DNA from: an uncultured Clostridia bacterium
GTDB taxonomy: Bacteria > Bacillota > Clostridia > Oscillospirales > Acutalibacteraceae
NCBI GenBank assembly: GCA_945988915.1
Contig: CAMFTS010000003.1
Span: 1 to 35,127, forward strand
Length of the DNA: 35,127 nt
Direction: 5' to 3'
Each line of letters opens with the position of its first letter. Within the stretch, counting starts at the first letter, position 1. Position numbers and translations under genes: made by a program. Below the pieces are notes generated by a model. It saw only the letters and a program-made list of their open reading frames with translations, had not been told where the DNA came from and ran no database searches. Below are positions 17,272 to 25,575 of the stretch, one piece after another.

Positions 17272-18588
17272 ATGAATTCAAGCTTATACGAAAAATTGAT
17301 TGCCCGTGAGGAGAAGTTATCACTTGTCGGTCTTGGTTATGTCGGAATGCCTATTGCGGTTGCATTCGCAAAAAAGATTGATGTTATCGGCTTCGACCTG
17401 AATGCAGCAAAGATTGAGCTTTACAAAAACGGTGTCGATCCTACCCGTGAGGTCGGTGATGAGGCTATCAAAGCAACAACAGTTGACTTTACTGCTGACG
17501 AAACAAAACTTCGTGAAGCAAAGTTCCATATCGTTGCAGTTCCTACTCCTGTTAATGATGACCATACACCTGATTTGTCACCTGTTGAAGGTGCAAGTGA
17601 AATCCTCGGCAGAAACCTTACAAAGGGTTCTGTTGTTGTGTTTGAATCAACTGTTTATCCGGGTGTTACAGAAGATGTTTGTGTTCCGATTCTGGAACGC
17701 GAATCAGGACTTAAATGCGGCGTTGACTTTAAAATCGGTTATTCTCCTGAAAGAATAAACCCCGGCGATAAGGTTCACCGTTTGGAAACAATTAAGAAAA
17801 TTGTTTCAGGTATGGATGAAGAGTCATTAGATGAAATTGCAAAGGTTTATGAACTTGTAGTTGAAGCAGGTGTACACAGAGCAGAAAGCATTAAAGTTGC
17901 CGAAGCAGCAAAGGTTATTGAAAACAGTCAGAGAGATATTAACATTGCTTTTATGAATGAGCTTTCAATTATTTTCAACAAGATGGGCATTGATACTCAG
18001 TCAGTTCTCAGAGCCGCAGGAACAAAATGGAATTTCCTTAAATTCTTCCCGGGTCTTGTCGGCGGACATTGCATCGGTGTTGACCCCTATTATCTGACAT
18101 ATAAGGCTGAAATGTTAGGTTATCACAGCCAGATTATACTTTCGGGCCGCCGTATAAATGATGATATGGGTAAATATGTTGCAGAAAATGTTGTTAAGAA
18201 GTTGATTGCGGCTGACAAAACTGTCCGCAACGCTCGTGTTGCTGTTCTTGGATTTACTTTCAAGGAAAATTGTCCCGATACCCGTAACACTAAGATTATT
18301 GATATTGTAAACGAGTTGCGTGAATACGGAATTGAACCTGTTATTGCCGATCCGACTGCTGATGCTGATGAGGCAAAGAAGCTTTACGGTATTGAATTTG
18401 TTGATATTAACACAATTAAGAATATGGACGCAGTTATATTGGCTGTTGCACATACAGAATTTGAAAAATTGACAATGAGCGATATCGATTCATTGTACGG
18501 CGAAGGCAAAAAGGTATTGGTTGATGTTAAAGGCTTGCTTAACCGTAAAGAATACGAAGATGCAGGTTACAGCTATTGGAGATTATAA
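17272..18588 (+). CDS. UDP-N-acetyl-hexosamine 6-dehydrogenase (TviB/WbpA/WecC type)
   Basis: 438-residue NAD-dependent dehydrogenase that oxidises C6 of a UDP-HexNAc in two steps to the uronic acid. GLGYVG (20-25) is the NAD site. The catalytic Cys267 lies in LVGGHCIGVDPYYL, Lys214 in EAAKVIEN, and a C-terminal substrate domain begins near 310 (VAVLGFTFKENCPD). PTPVNDDHTPDL (91-102) fits the HexNAc-acting subgroup better than UDP-glucose dehydrogenase. The neighbouring epimerase is of WbpP/TviC type, so the pair probably yields UDP-GalNAcA (as in Vi antigen synthesis) or a related acid. This would give the polymer negative charge. Confidence 0.9.
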   Translation: MNSSLYEKLIAREEKLSLVGLGYVGMPIAVAFAKKIDVIGFDLNAAKIELYKNGVDPTREVGDEAIKATTVDFTADETKLREAKFHIVAVPTPVNDDHTPDLSPVEGASEILGRNLTKGSVVVFESTVYPGVTEDVCVPILERESGLKCGVDFKIGYSPERINPGDKVHRLETIKKIVSGMDEESLDEIAKVYELVVEAGVHRAESIKVAEAAKVIENSQRDINIAFMNELSIIFNKMGIDTQSVLRAAGTKWNFLKFFPGLVGGHCIGVDPYYLTYKAEMLGYHSQIILSGRRINDDMGKYVAENVVKKLIAADKTVRNARVAVLGFTFKENCPDTRNTKIIDIVNELREYGIEPVIADPTADADEAKKLYGIEFVDINTIKNMDAVILAVAHTEFEKLTMSDIDSLYGEGKKVLVDVKGLLNRKEYEDAGYSYWRL

Positions 18589-18598
18589 TATAAAACCA

Positions 18599-18629
18599 TT
18601 TGCTCTCTGTATTTAACGCAGAGAGCAAA
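18599..18629 (+). other. Perfect intra-operon hairpin upstream of the epimerase SD
   Basis: TTTGCTCTCTG (18599-18609) and CAGAGAGCAAA (18619-18629) form a perfect 11-bp stem with a 9-base loop. It lies between the dehydrogenase stop and the epimerase SD (CGGAGG), which follows within four bases. There is no T-run, so it is not a terminator. It may be an mRNA processing or stability element, or may tune translation of the epimerase. Confidence 0.75.
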
Positions 18630-18645
18630 TATCGGAGGATAAATA

Positions 18646-19620
18646 ATGAGTTATACAGAATTGAAGTTTCCGGAAAATTCACTTTTCCTTGTAACAGGCG
18701 CAGCAGGATTCATCGGCTCAAATCTTTGCGAGGCAATACTTAATTTGGGCTATCGTGTTCGTGCTTTAGATGACTTGTCAACAGGCAAACAGAAGAATAT
18801 TGATATATTCCTTGATAATCCGAATTATGAGTTCGTAAAAGGTGATATTAAGGATTTGAATACTTGCTTGGAAGCTTGTGAAGGCGTAGATTATGTTTTA
18901 AATCAGGCTGCTTGGGGCAGTGTTCCGCGCAGTATTGAGATGCCTTTGTTCTATTGTGCAAATAATATTCAGGGTACATTGAATATGCTTGAAGCGGCTC
19001 GTCAAAAAGGTGTTAAAAAATTCGTTTACGCTTCATCTTCATCTGTATATGGCGATGAGCCGGTCCTTCCAAAGAGGGAAGGCGTTGAAGGTAATTTACT
19101 TTCTCCGTATGCGGTTACAAAGCGCTGCGACGAAGAATGGGCAAAACAGTACACAAAGCATTACGGCCTTGATACATACGGTATGAGATATTTCAATGTA
19201 TTTGGCCGTCGTCAGGACCCTGACGGTGCTTATGCGGCTGTTATCCCGAAATTCCTCAAATTATTGCTTAACGGCGAAGCTCCCACAATAAACGGTGACG
19301 GAAAACAGAGCCGTGATTTCACTTATATTGAAAATGTTATTGAAGCAAATCTTAAAGCTTGTCTTGCACCGTCTGAAGCTGCCGGTCAGGCATTTAATAT
19401 TGCTTACGGCGGTCGTGAATATTTAATAGATATTTATTACGGCTTGACTAAGGCTCTCGGTGTAGATATCGAACCGAATTTCGGACCGGACAGAGCAGGC
19501 GATATTAAACACAGCAACGCTGATATAAGCAAAGCGAGAGAACTCTTGGGATATGACCCCGATTGGAGCTTTGAAAGAGGTATAGATGCTGCAATTGAGT
19601 GGTATAAGGAGAATTTGTAA
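18646..19620 (+). CDS. UDP-N-acetyl-hexosamine 4-epimerase (WbpP/TviC-like SDR)
   Basis: 324-residue extended SDR that interconverts C4 epimers of a UDP-HexNAc or its uronic acid. NAD binding is at GAAGFIG (18-24). The catalytic residues are Ser in YASSSSVYGD (about 131-132), Tyr155 and Lys159 in YAVTK. NQAAWGSVPRSIE, RYFNVFGRRQDPDGAYAAVIP and NGDGKQSRDFTYIENV are hallmark segments of the WbpP/TviC group (relatives usually have QAALGSVPRS; Trp replaces Leu here). It starts behind GGAGGATAAATA, after an intra-operon hairpin. It acts with the upstream dehydrogenase, giving a probable UDP-GalNAc/UDP-GalNAcA supply. Confidence 0.9.
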   Translation: MSYTELKFPENSLFLVTGAAGFIGSNLCEAILNLGYRVRALDDLSTGKQKNIDIFLDNPNYEFVKGDIKDLNTCLEACEGVDYVLNQAAWGSVPRSIEMPLFYCANNIQGTLNMLEAARQKGVKKFVYASSSSVYGDEPVLPKREGVEGNLLSPYAVTKRCDEEWAKQYTKHYGLDTYGMRYFNVFGRRQDPDGAYAAVIPKFLKLLLNGEAPTINGDGKQSRDFTYIENVIEANLKACLAPSEAAGQAFNIAYGGREYLIDIYYGLTKALGVDIEPNFGPDRAGDIKHSNADISKARELLGYDPDWSFERGIDAAIEWYKENL

Positions 19621-19622
19621 TT

Positions 19623-20207
19623 ATGGCAAAACGAGGCAGAGATGTCTTTGCAAAGGTTAGCATTGTTTTGAATATTCTTTCTGCTTTATATAAGTTAATG
19701 CCGTTGGGTATGAGAAAAAGAGCTTTTGAAAGACATAGAAATACCCGAGGGAAGCTTGGTCTTGGCATCAGATATGCTATTCTTAAAGCGACAGCATATG
19801 AATGTGGAGATAACATAGCTGTTTATCCCGGTGTTTATATGTTCAATATTGAGAATTTATCAATCGGCAATAATGTCAGTATTCATCCGATGTGCTACAT
19901 TGAGTGCGGATACGAAAAGGGAGCAGTAACCATTAAAGACGATGTATCTGTTGCTCACGGCACAACATTGATGAGTACAAGCCATATTTACGATGGCTTA
20001 GATACTCTTATCAAGGATAAGGGTGTTACTTGTGAGCCTGTTATTATTGAGAATAATGTTTGGATAGGTTCAAAGGTTACTGTTACGGCAGGAACAAAAA
20101 TTGCTTCCGGCTGTGTAATAGGCGCAAATGCGGTAGTAACAAAGGATACTGAAGAAAATGGCGTGTATGTCGGTATTCCTGCGAAGCTGATAAAAATAAG
20201 AGAATAG
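19623..20207 (+). CDS. Hexapeptide-repeat (LbH) acyltransferase
   Basis: 194 residues. After a basic N-terminal part (to about 60) come left-handed beta-helix hexapeptide repeats (NLSIGNNVSIHP, VTIKDDVSVAHG, VIIENNVWIGSKVTVTAGTKIASGCVIGANAVVTK). The usual catalytic His is in SHIYDG and the terminal motif is YVGIPAKLIK. It is related to WbbJ/maltose-type O-acetyltransferases using acetyl-CoA. The start lies two bases after the epimerase stop with AAGGAG upstream. It probably O-acetylates a sugar of the repeat unit in the cytosol. It does not look like a PglD-type N-acetyltransferase, since the N-terminal PglD-like Rossmann domain is missing. Confidence 0.88.
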   Translation: MAKRGRDVFAKVSIVLNILSALYKLMPLGMRKRAFERHRNTRGKLGLGIRYAILKATAYECGDNIAVYPGVYMFNIENLSIGNNVSIHPMCYIECGYEKGAVTIKDDVSVAHGTTLMSTSHIYDGLDTLIKDKGVTCEPVIIENNVWIGSKVTVTAGTKIASGCVIGANAVVTKDTEENGVYVGIPAKLIKIRE

Positions 20208-20243
20208 ATTTTATTAAAATCAATAATCGGAGGGTAGAAAAAT

Positions 20244-21368
20244 ATGAAGGTTGTGTTTGTGCATGATCATAAGTTCAGAAGAATAAACGGAAAAATTTAC
20301 TCTCCGGGCGGATTGCCGAATGATGTTCTTACAAGATATGTTAATTGCTTTGAGAATTTAGTCGTTATCGGTCGTATCATTGATGAGGAAAAGGTCAATG
20401 CAAGTTACAGTTATATATCAAATCCAAATATAACCGTAGTGACAAATTCGGAGATGGAAGAGCAAATTAAAACTGCAAGTGCGGTAATCGCAAGATTACC
20501 GAGCATAAACGGATATAAAGCAGTTTTTCTTGCCGAAAAATATAAAAAACCGCTTTTAGCGGAGGTTGTGGGCTGCACATTTGATGCGTATTGGAATTAC
20601 GGGATTAAAGGTAAGCTTTTAGCATTACCGGCATATTTGCTTATGAGATATTGTGTGCGTAAGGCTCCGTATGCTGTATATGTAACCTCTGAATTTTTAC
20701 AGAAAAAATATCCTAACAAAGGCAAAACCGCATCAATTTCAAATGTTACAATTAAGGCAACAACACAGGAAGTTATAGAGCAGAGGCTGAGAAAAATAAA
20801 CAGCGACAGCGATACTGTTGTTTTAGGCACGGCAGGTGCTGTTGATGTTGAGTACAAAGGTCAGGAATTTGTAATTAAAGCAATTTCCGAAATAATTAAA
20901 AAAACCGGAAAAAATGTTCGCTATGAGCTTGCCGGCTCCGGCAGTCCCGAAAGACTAAAGAGAATTGCAGAAGAATGTAAAGTTACTGATAATACCGAGT
21001 TTAAAGGTATTATTAAGCATGATGATATGAACGATTGGTTAGATTCTGTTGACATTTATATACAACCGAGCTTAACCGAAGGTCTTCCGAGAGCAGTTGT
21101 TGAAGCAATGAGCAGAGGATTGCCTTGTATTGCAACTGACTGCGGGGGCAATTCGGAGTTAATAGAAAAGCAATACTTATATAATAAAAATAACAAGAGT
21201 ATTATTCCTGATTTGATTTGCGAACGTATAGAGCTTATCGAAAAAGATTTAGTTTCTGTCGCACAGCGTAATTTCGACTTGGCAAACAGTGAATACAGTA
21301 TTGAAATATTAAATAAACGAAGAGAAGATTTCTTTAAGGATTTTATAAAAGAGTACAATTTATTGTAA
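20244..21368 (+). CDS. GT4-family glycosyltransferase
   Basis: 374 residues. The C-terminal GT4 domain has GTAGAVDVEYKGQEF (196-210), NTEFKGIIKHDDM and the EX7E signature (Glu279 and Glu287 in TEGLPRAVVEA). The N-terminal domain (1-180) begins with MKVVFVHDH and is less typical. It starts behind CGGAGGG and lies just before the polymerase gene. It adds one sugar of the repeat unit at the cytoplasmic membrane face. Donor and linkage cannot be read from sequence. Confidence 0.87.
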   Translation: MKVVFVHDHKFRRINGKIYSPGGLPNDVLTRYVNCFENLVVIGRIIDEEKVNASYSYISNPNITVVTNSEMEEQIKTASAVIARLPSINGYKAVFLAEKYKKPLLAEVVGCTFDAYWNYGIKGKLLALPAYLLMRYCVRKAPYAVYVTSEFLQKKYPNKGKTASISNVTIKATTQEVIEQRLRKINSDSDTVVLGTAGAVDVEYKGQEFVIKAISEIIKKTGKNVRYELAGSGSPERLKRIAEECKVTDNTEFKGIIKHDDMNDWLDSVDIYIQPSLTEGLPRAVVEAMSRGLPCIATDCGGNSELIEKQYLYNKNNKSIIPDLICERIELIEKDLVSVAQRNFDLANSEYSIEILNKRREDFFKDFIKEYNLL

Positions 21369-21378
21369 AGGGTTCAAA

Positions 21379-22806
21379 ATGAGAAATAATAAAATTTCAA
21401 TTAAGAATATCAGTATAATGTTTGTTACTATTGTTCTTACAATAGTGACATATCTTTTATATTTTCAAGAAATAATCGGAACTCAACATGAGCTTAAAGT
21501 TGCAGGTGCCTTATATATTGTCGGATTTTTAATCGGTCTTATAATAATAAAAATTAAAACAGGAACTTATGCAAGCTTAATGACTTTCTTTTGGGTATCA
21601 TTCTTTTTGTTCCACGGAAGTCAGGTAGTTCTGAAAATTTTCGGAATGGGTAATTATAAATCTTTTGACTTGTTCGATTTCTATTCGATGAGCAGTATTA
21701 TTAAAGCAACATATTACAGCACAATTTGTGAGCTGATGTTTTGCTTCGGTATCTTGCTTAACAGAAAGATGTCTTCCAAAAAACGATATGTTTCTTATAA
21801 TAATTACATCACGGTTATTAAGGATTTTTCAAAGATATTACTTCTTGTGTCGGCTGTTCCGTTTGCATTTTATATTATCTTGGTCTTAAGAACAGGTGTT
21901 ACGGAAGGATATGGCGCTATCAATGATTATTCAAACTATGGCAATGCAAGAATGATGAAAATTTTATTGATTTTTGTTGATATGTTTATCATTGGGGCAT
22001 TTTTCTTAATGATTTCATCTTATAAGAAAAAAACAGTTTATTATCCGATTGTTGCAGTAATTCTGTTATATTGTCTTGTGCTGTTGGCATTAGGCGAAAG
22101 AACAGAGCCTACAAGCTTGATTGTTCTTATTCTTTGGATTGACAACTACTTGTGCTTAATGTCAGGTAATGTTTCCGGTGCAAGACGCAAAAGAATTGTT
22201 GCCGGTACTGTTCTCGGAATTTTGATTTTGGTTTTCCCTTCAATTATGGCATTAAGACACAACGGTATCATTACTGTATCTGCATTGGTTAGTAATATTC
22301 GCAGAAACGGCGTGTGGGAATCGGTACAAGAATCAATTGCCGGTTTAGGTTACAGTATGTTACCTCTTATTGAGGTGCGTCGTTTTGTTGAAAACGGTGA
22401 ACCGTTAAGATACGGACTTACATATCTTGCCAGTCTTACAAATGTAGTTCCGGGATTGGGCTTTGCAAAGGCTAATGCAAACTTAGCTACTTGGCTTATG
22501 CAAAAAATGCATTTGGGATACGGTCCGGGCTTCTCTATGGCGGCAGAAGCATATTTGAACTTTAAAAACTTCCCGTTTCCTATGATTATTTTCGGATATC
22601 TTATTTCTAAAATACTTATGTGGAAAAATAATGAAATAGATTTAAGAAAACTGATAAGAGGTATGGCATTTGTAATTACATGCTTGACCTTGCCTCGAAG
22701 AGAATTGTGCGGTCGAGTCAGAGATATAGCTTATTTAGTAATTCTGTTACCTCTTGTTATTGATTTTGTATATCAAAAAAGACAAAAAAAATCAAAACAG
22801 TATTGA
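21379..22806 (+). CDS. Wzy-like oligosaccharide repeat-unit polymerase
   Basis: 475-residue integral membrane protein with about 11-12 hydrophobic helices and a larger polar loop around 270-385 (MALRHNGIITVS, LIEVRRFVENGEPLRYG, TWLMQKMHLGYGPGFSMAAEAYLNF). The topology, Arg-rich periplasmic-type loop and GPGFSMAAEAYLNF segment resemble O-antigen/EPS polymerases that join lipid-linked repeat units on the outer membrane face. Wzy proteins diverge strongly, so the call rests on topology plus the presence of a flippase and GTs. Its presence indicates a Wzx/Wzy-dependent pathway rather than an ABC-transporter system. The stop is 19 bases before the next start. Confidence 0.82.
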   Translation: MRNNKISIKNISIMFVTIVLTIVTYLLYFQEIIGTQHELKVAGALYIVGFLIGLIIIKIKTGTYASLMTFFWVSFFLFHGSQVVLKIFGMGNYKSFDLFDFYSMSSIIKATYYSTICELMFCFGILLNRKMSSKKRYVSYNNYITVIKDFSKILLLVSAVPFAFYIILVLRTGVTEGYGAINDYSNYGNARMMKILLIFVDMFIIGAFFLMISSYKKKTVYYPIVAVILLYCLVLLALGERTEPTSLIVLILWIDNYLCLMSGNVSGARRKRIVAGTVLGILILVFPSIMALRHNGIITVSALVSNIRRNGVWESVQESIAGLGYSMLPLIEVRRFVENGEPLRYGLTYLASLTNVVPGLGFAKANANLATWLMQKMHLGYGPGFSMAAEAYLNFKNFPFPMIIFGYLISKILMWKNNEIDLRKLIRGMAFVITCLTLPRRELCGRVRDIAYLVILLPLVIDFVYQKRQKKSKQY

Positions 22807-22825
22807 TATTTCGTCGGAGGGTTTT

Positions 22826-23941
22826 ATGATTAGAGTGCTTCATGTGTTATCCAAATTAGAAAAAGGCGGAGCAGAATCGCGTATCCTTGAAATGCAAAGA
22901 AATTTGTATGATAAAGGTGTTGTTTTTGATTATTTACTCAGAGATGGCGGTAACCACTTTTTTACTCAAGAAGCATTAAGTATGGGAAGTACCATACATG
23001 TAATTAAAAGACCTAATGCTCTGGGAATGATTTCATACATTCTTAAGATTCGAAAATTAGTAAAAAATCAATACAGCATTGTTCATTCTCATCTTGCAGG
23101 ATTTTCAGGCTTTATTTTATTTGGCGCAAAGTTAGGCGGTGTTAAAACAAGAATTGCTCATTTACGCTCCGGCCCGCTTCAATCTGATGTAAAGAATTTT
23201 TCATTTAAACGCAAGTTAATGCTTAAGTTTTATCAATTATTATTAAATTTTACCGCAACAGATTTAGTGTCTTGCAGTACAGATGCAGCTTTATATCTTT
23301 TCGGCGAAAAAGCCGTGAAAAAGGGCAAGGTTACTTATATCAGAAATGCAGTTGATTTCAATAGATTTATCGTTGAAAAATCAGCTGACAGCATCAGAGA
23401 AGAATACCAAATTGATAAAGCTGCAACAGTATTTGTAAATGTCGGCAACCTGTTACCTGTAAAGAATCAGACTTATCTTGCGGAAGTATTCAATGAATAT
23501 TGCAAATACAATGAAAATGCAGTTTTGCTCATTGCCGGTGAAGGCTCGGAAAGAAAGAACATTGAGCAGAAAATAAATGACCTGAATAATAATAAAATAA
23601 GGCTGCTCGGAAGATGTGACCGCGTGCCTGAATTGTTAAGCATTGCGGATTACTTCGTTATGACTTCAAAATATGAGGGTGTTCCGGGTGCCGCAATTGA
23701 GGCAATGGCATCGGGTGTACCTTGCTATCTTTCCGATAAGATTACCCGTGATATTGATTTCGGTGAAAATATTACAAGATATTTTTCAATTTCAGACGAT
23801 GCATCTGAAGTTGCAGAATTGATTTTTAACACTCAGGACAAAATGGAACATTCAAAAGAAAAGTTTCAAGAAATCTTAAATAATAACGGCTATGAAATCA
23901 ATGAGGCATGTACCCGGATGTTAAAGATTTATGAGTCGTAA
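22826..23941 (+). CDS. GT4-family glycosyltransferase (EpsF-like)
   Basis: 371 residues. ATG 22826 is chosen because GGAGGG (22816-22821) precedes it; an earlier in-frame ATG lies inside the polymerase gene and has no SD. The N-terminus MIRVLHVLSKLEKGGAES is the classic GT4 nucleotide-sugar/acceptor pocket start of EpsF/CapH-like enzymes. HSHLAGF follows at about 87-93 and the EX7E pair is Glu284/Glu292 in YEGVPGAAIEAMASG. It is the third GT4 of the operon; with the initiating transferase this predicts a repeat unit of at least four sugars if each adds one. Confidence 0.9.
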   Translation: MIRVLHVLSKLEKGGAESRILEMQRNLYDKGVVFDYLLRDGGNHFFTQEALSMGSTIHVIKRPNALGMISYILKIRKLVKNQYSIVHSHLAGFSGFILFGAKLGGVKTRIAHLRSGPLQSDVKNFSFKRKLMLKFYQLLLNFTATDLVSCSTDAALYLFGEKAVKKGKVTYIRNAVDFNRFIVEKSADSIREEYQIDKAATVFVNVGNLLPVKNQTYLAEVFNEYCKYNENAVLLIAGEGSERKNIEQKINDLNNNKIRLLGRCDRVPELLSIADYFVMTSKYEGVPGAAIEAMASGVPCYLSDKITRDIDFGENITRYFSISDDASEVAELIFNTQDKMEHSKEKFQEILNNNGYEINEACTRMLKIYES

Positions 23942-23971
23942 TTTCTGTGAATTACGATGTCGGAAAACTAA

Positions 23972-24094
23972 AAAATCTACTGTGCATCAAACAAGAGTGA
24001 GTCGGTTTCAGAAAAGTTTTACGGCAAAAATCATATGGAATTACCGCCTCAAAGAGAAAGAATAACATATGTATGTCAACAATCGGAACAGTGA
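23972..24094 (+). pseudogene. Possible C-terminal remnant of a LicD-family transferase
   Basis: The 176-base gap before wzx contains a short open frame without a start. It encodes SEKFYGKNHMELPPQRERIT, which resembles the conserved LicD C-terminus (tyrosine-glycine, then a Pro-Pro and Glu/Arg-rich end). LicD enzymes move phosphocholine or similar groups from a CDP- or CMP-activated donor to glycans. Upstream of about 23972 the frame is closed by a stop and no LicD catalytic region is seen, so at most a fragment is left. The match is short, so chance is possible. The context, a cluster predicted to make CMP-phosphonate, makes it notable. Confidence 0.35.
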
Positions 24095-24117
24095 ATAACG
24101 GTAGGGGAGAAGATAAA

Positions 24118-25575
24118 TTGAAAACCAACGCTACGAAGAATTATATATACAATACATTGTATAAAGTGCTGACAATGTTAACTCCGCTTATAACTGCACC
24201 TTTTTTGGCAAGAGTTATAGGAAAGGATAATGTTGGTATATATTCATTTACCTTTTCCATTGCTTACAACTTTTCATTAGTTGCAAAGCTTGGACTCATA
24301 AATTACGGCAGTCGGGCAATTGCAAAAGTGCGTGATGATAAAATCAAGCGCTCGGAAACATTTTCACAGATTTTCTATCTTCAAATTGTTACAACTGTAA
24401 TTGCAACATTAGCTTATTACATTTTTGTTCTTTCCTTTGCAAAGGAATATAAAACTATTCTCCTTATCAACGGTATATATGTTTTCAGTATTTCATTTGA
24501 TATTGACTGGCTGTTTTACGGACTCGAAGACTTTAAAACCGTTTCTTTAAGAAATACATTTGTAAAATTAGTAACGGTTGTTTCTATTCTTGCTTTCGTA
24601 AGAAAAGAAAACGGATTAATGACTTATGTTATCATTATGATTTTAAGTGATATTCTCCGATTTGCTTCAATGTGGCTTAAGTTCGGTAAATCTACTTATC
24701 TTTCAAAAGCATCGGCAAAAGCGGTGTTTTCTCACTTTAAACCAACTTTAGTGCTGTTTATTCCTGTTATTGCGACAAGTATTTATCGTTCTATGGATAA
24801 AATTATGCTTGGTGCTCTGTCTGATATGGGAGAGACGGGATTATATGAATATTCAGAAAAAATAGTATATATGCTGCTTGGCTTTGTCACATCGCTTGAA
24901 GTGGTAATGATGCCCCGCATTTCAAATATGCTGGAAAAAGGCGAGAAGGACTCTGCATTTAAGAGTATTCAGCAGTCAATGACCTTTGTTGTTGCATTGA
25001 CTTGTGCAATGGCTTTCGGCATTTCCGGCATTACAAACAGATTTATTCCTTTGTTTTACGGAGAAGAATTCGACGGTTGCAGGGCTTTGCTGCCGCCGCT
25101 TGCCATAACTCTTATATTTATCGGTTGGGCTAATGTTATTCGTACACAATATATTATGCCCAAAGGTAAGGATAAAATTTATGTTATTTCGACAGTTATC
25201 GGTGCAGTTGTAAACTTAATTGCAAACTTTATATTTATACCGATGTTTAACGCAATGGGCGCGGTAATCGGAACAATAGCAGCTGAGCTCAGCGTTGCAA
25301 TTTATTTGACAGTTATCGTTTCAAAAAAACTTCCGATTCGCTCTTATTTGAAAAACACATTTGCATTCCCGATTATCGGTGTGCTGATGTGGTTCAGCGT
25401 TGACCAAATCGGCAAACATATTGATAATATTTATATATCGTTATTTGTGCAAATCGTCTTCGGCGGAGTATTCTTTATTGCATTATCAATGCTGTTTATT
25501 TACTTTAGTCAACCTGAACTGTTTGATGCGTTTAAGAAGACGGTTACAAAGATTATTAGGAGGATATCAAAATGA
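24118..25575 (+). CDS. Wzx-type oligosaccharide flippase
   Basis: MATE/MOP-superfamily membrane protein with about 14 hydrophobic helices that flips the lipid-linked repeat unit. TTG 24118 is preferred: AGGGGAG lies 8-10 bases upstream and the resulting N-terminus MKTNATKNYIYNTLYKVL matches the usual Firmicute Wzx beginning. An in-frame ATG at 24073 would add 15 polar residues and has no SD. The length is then 485 residues. Family-like segments are PLITAPFLARVIG near residue 30, YRSMDKIMLG in the middle and MPKGKDKIYVIST toward the end. It follows the possible licD remnant and is followed by the sulfatase-like gene with a four-base overlap. Confidence 0.9.
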   Translation: MKTNATKNYIYNTLYKVLTMLTPLITAPFLARVIGKDNVGIYSFTFSIAYNFSLVAKLGLINYGSRAIAKVRDDKIKRSETFSQIFYLQIVTTVIATLAYYIFVLSFAKEYKTILLINGIYVFSISFDIDWLFYGLEDFKTVSLRNTFVKLVTVVSILAFVRKENGLMTYVIIMILSDILRFASMWLKFGKSTYLSKASAKAVFSHFKPTLVLFIPVIATSIYRSMDKIMLGALSDMGETGLYEYSEKIVYMLLGFVTSLEVVMMPRISNMLEKGEKDSAFKSIQQSMTFVVALTCAMAFGISGITNRFIPLFYGEEFDGCRALLPPLAITLIFIGWANVIRTQYIMPKGKDKIYVISTVIGAVVNLIANFIFIPMFNAMGAVIGTIAAELSVAIYLTVIVSKKLPIRSYLKNTFAFPIIGVLMWFSVDQIGKHIDNIYISLFVQIVFGGVFFIALSMLFIYFSQPELFDAFKKTVTKIIRRISK

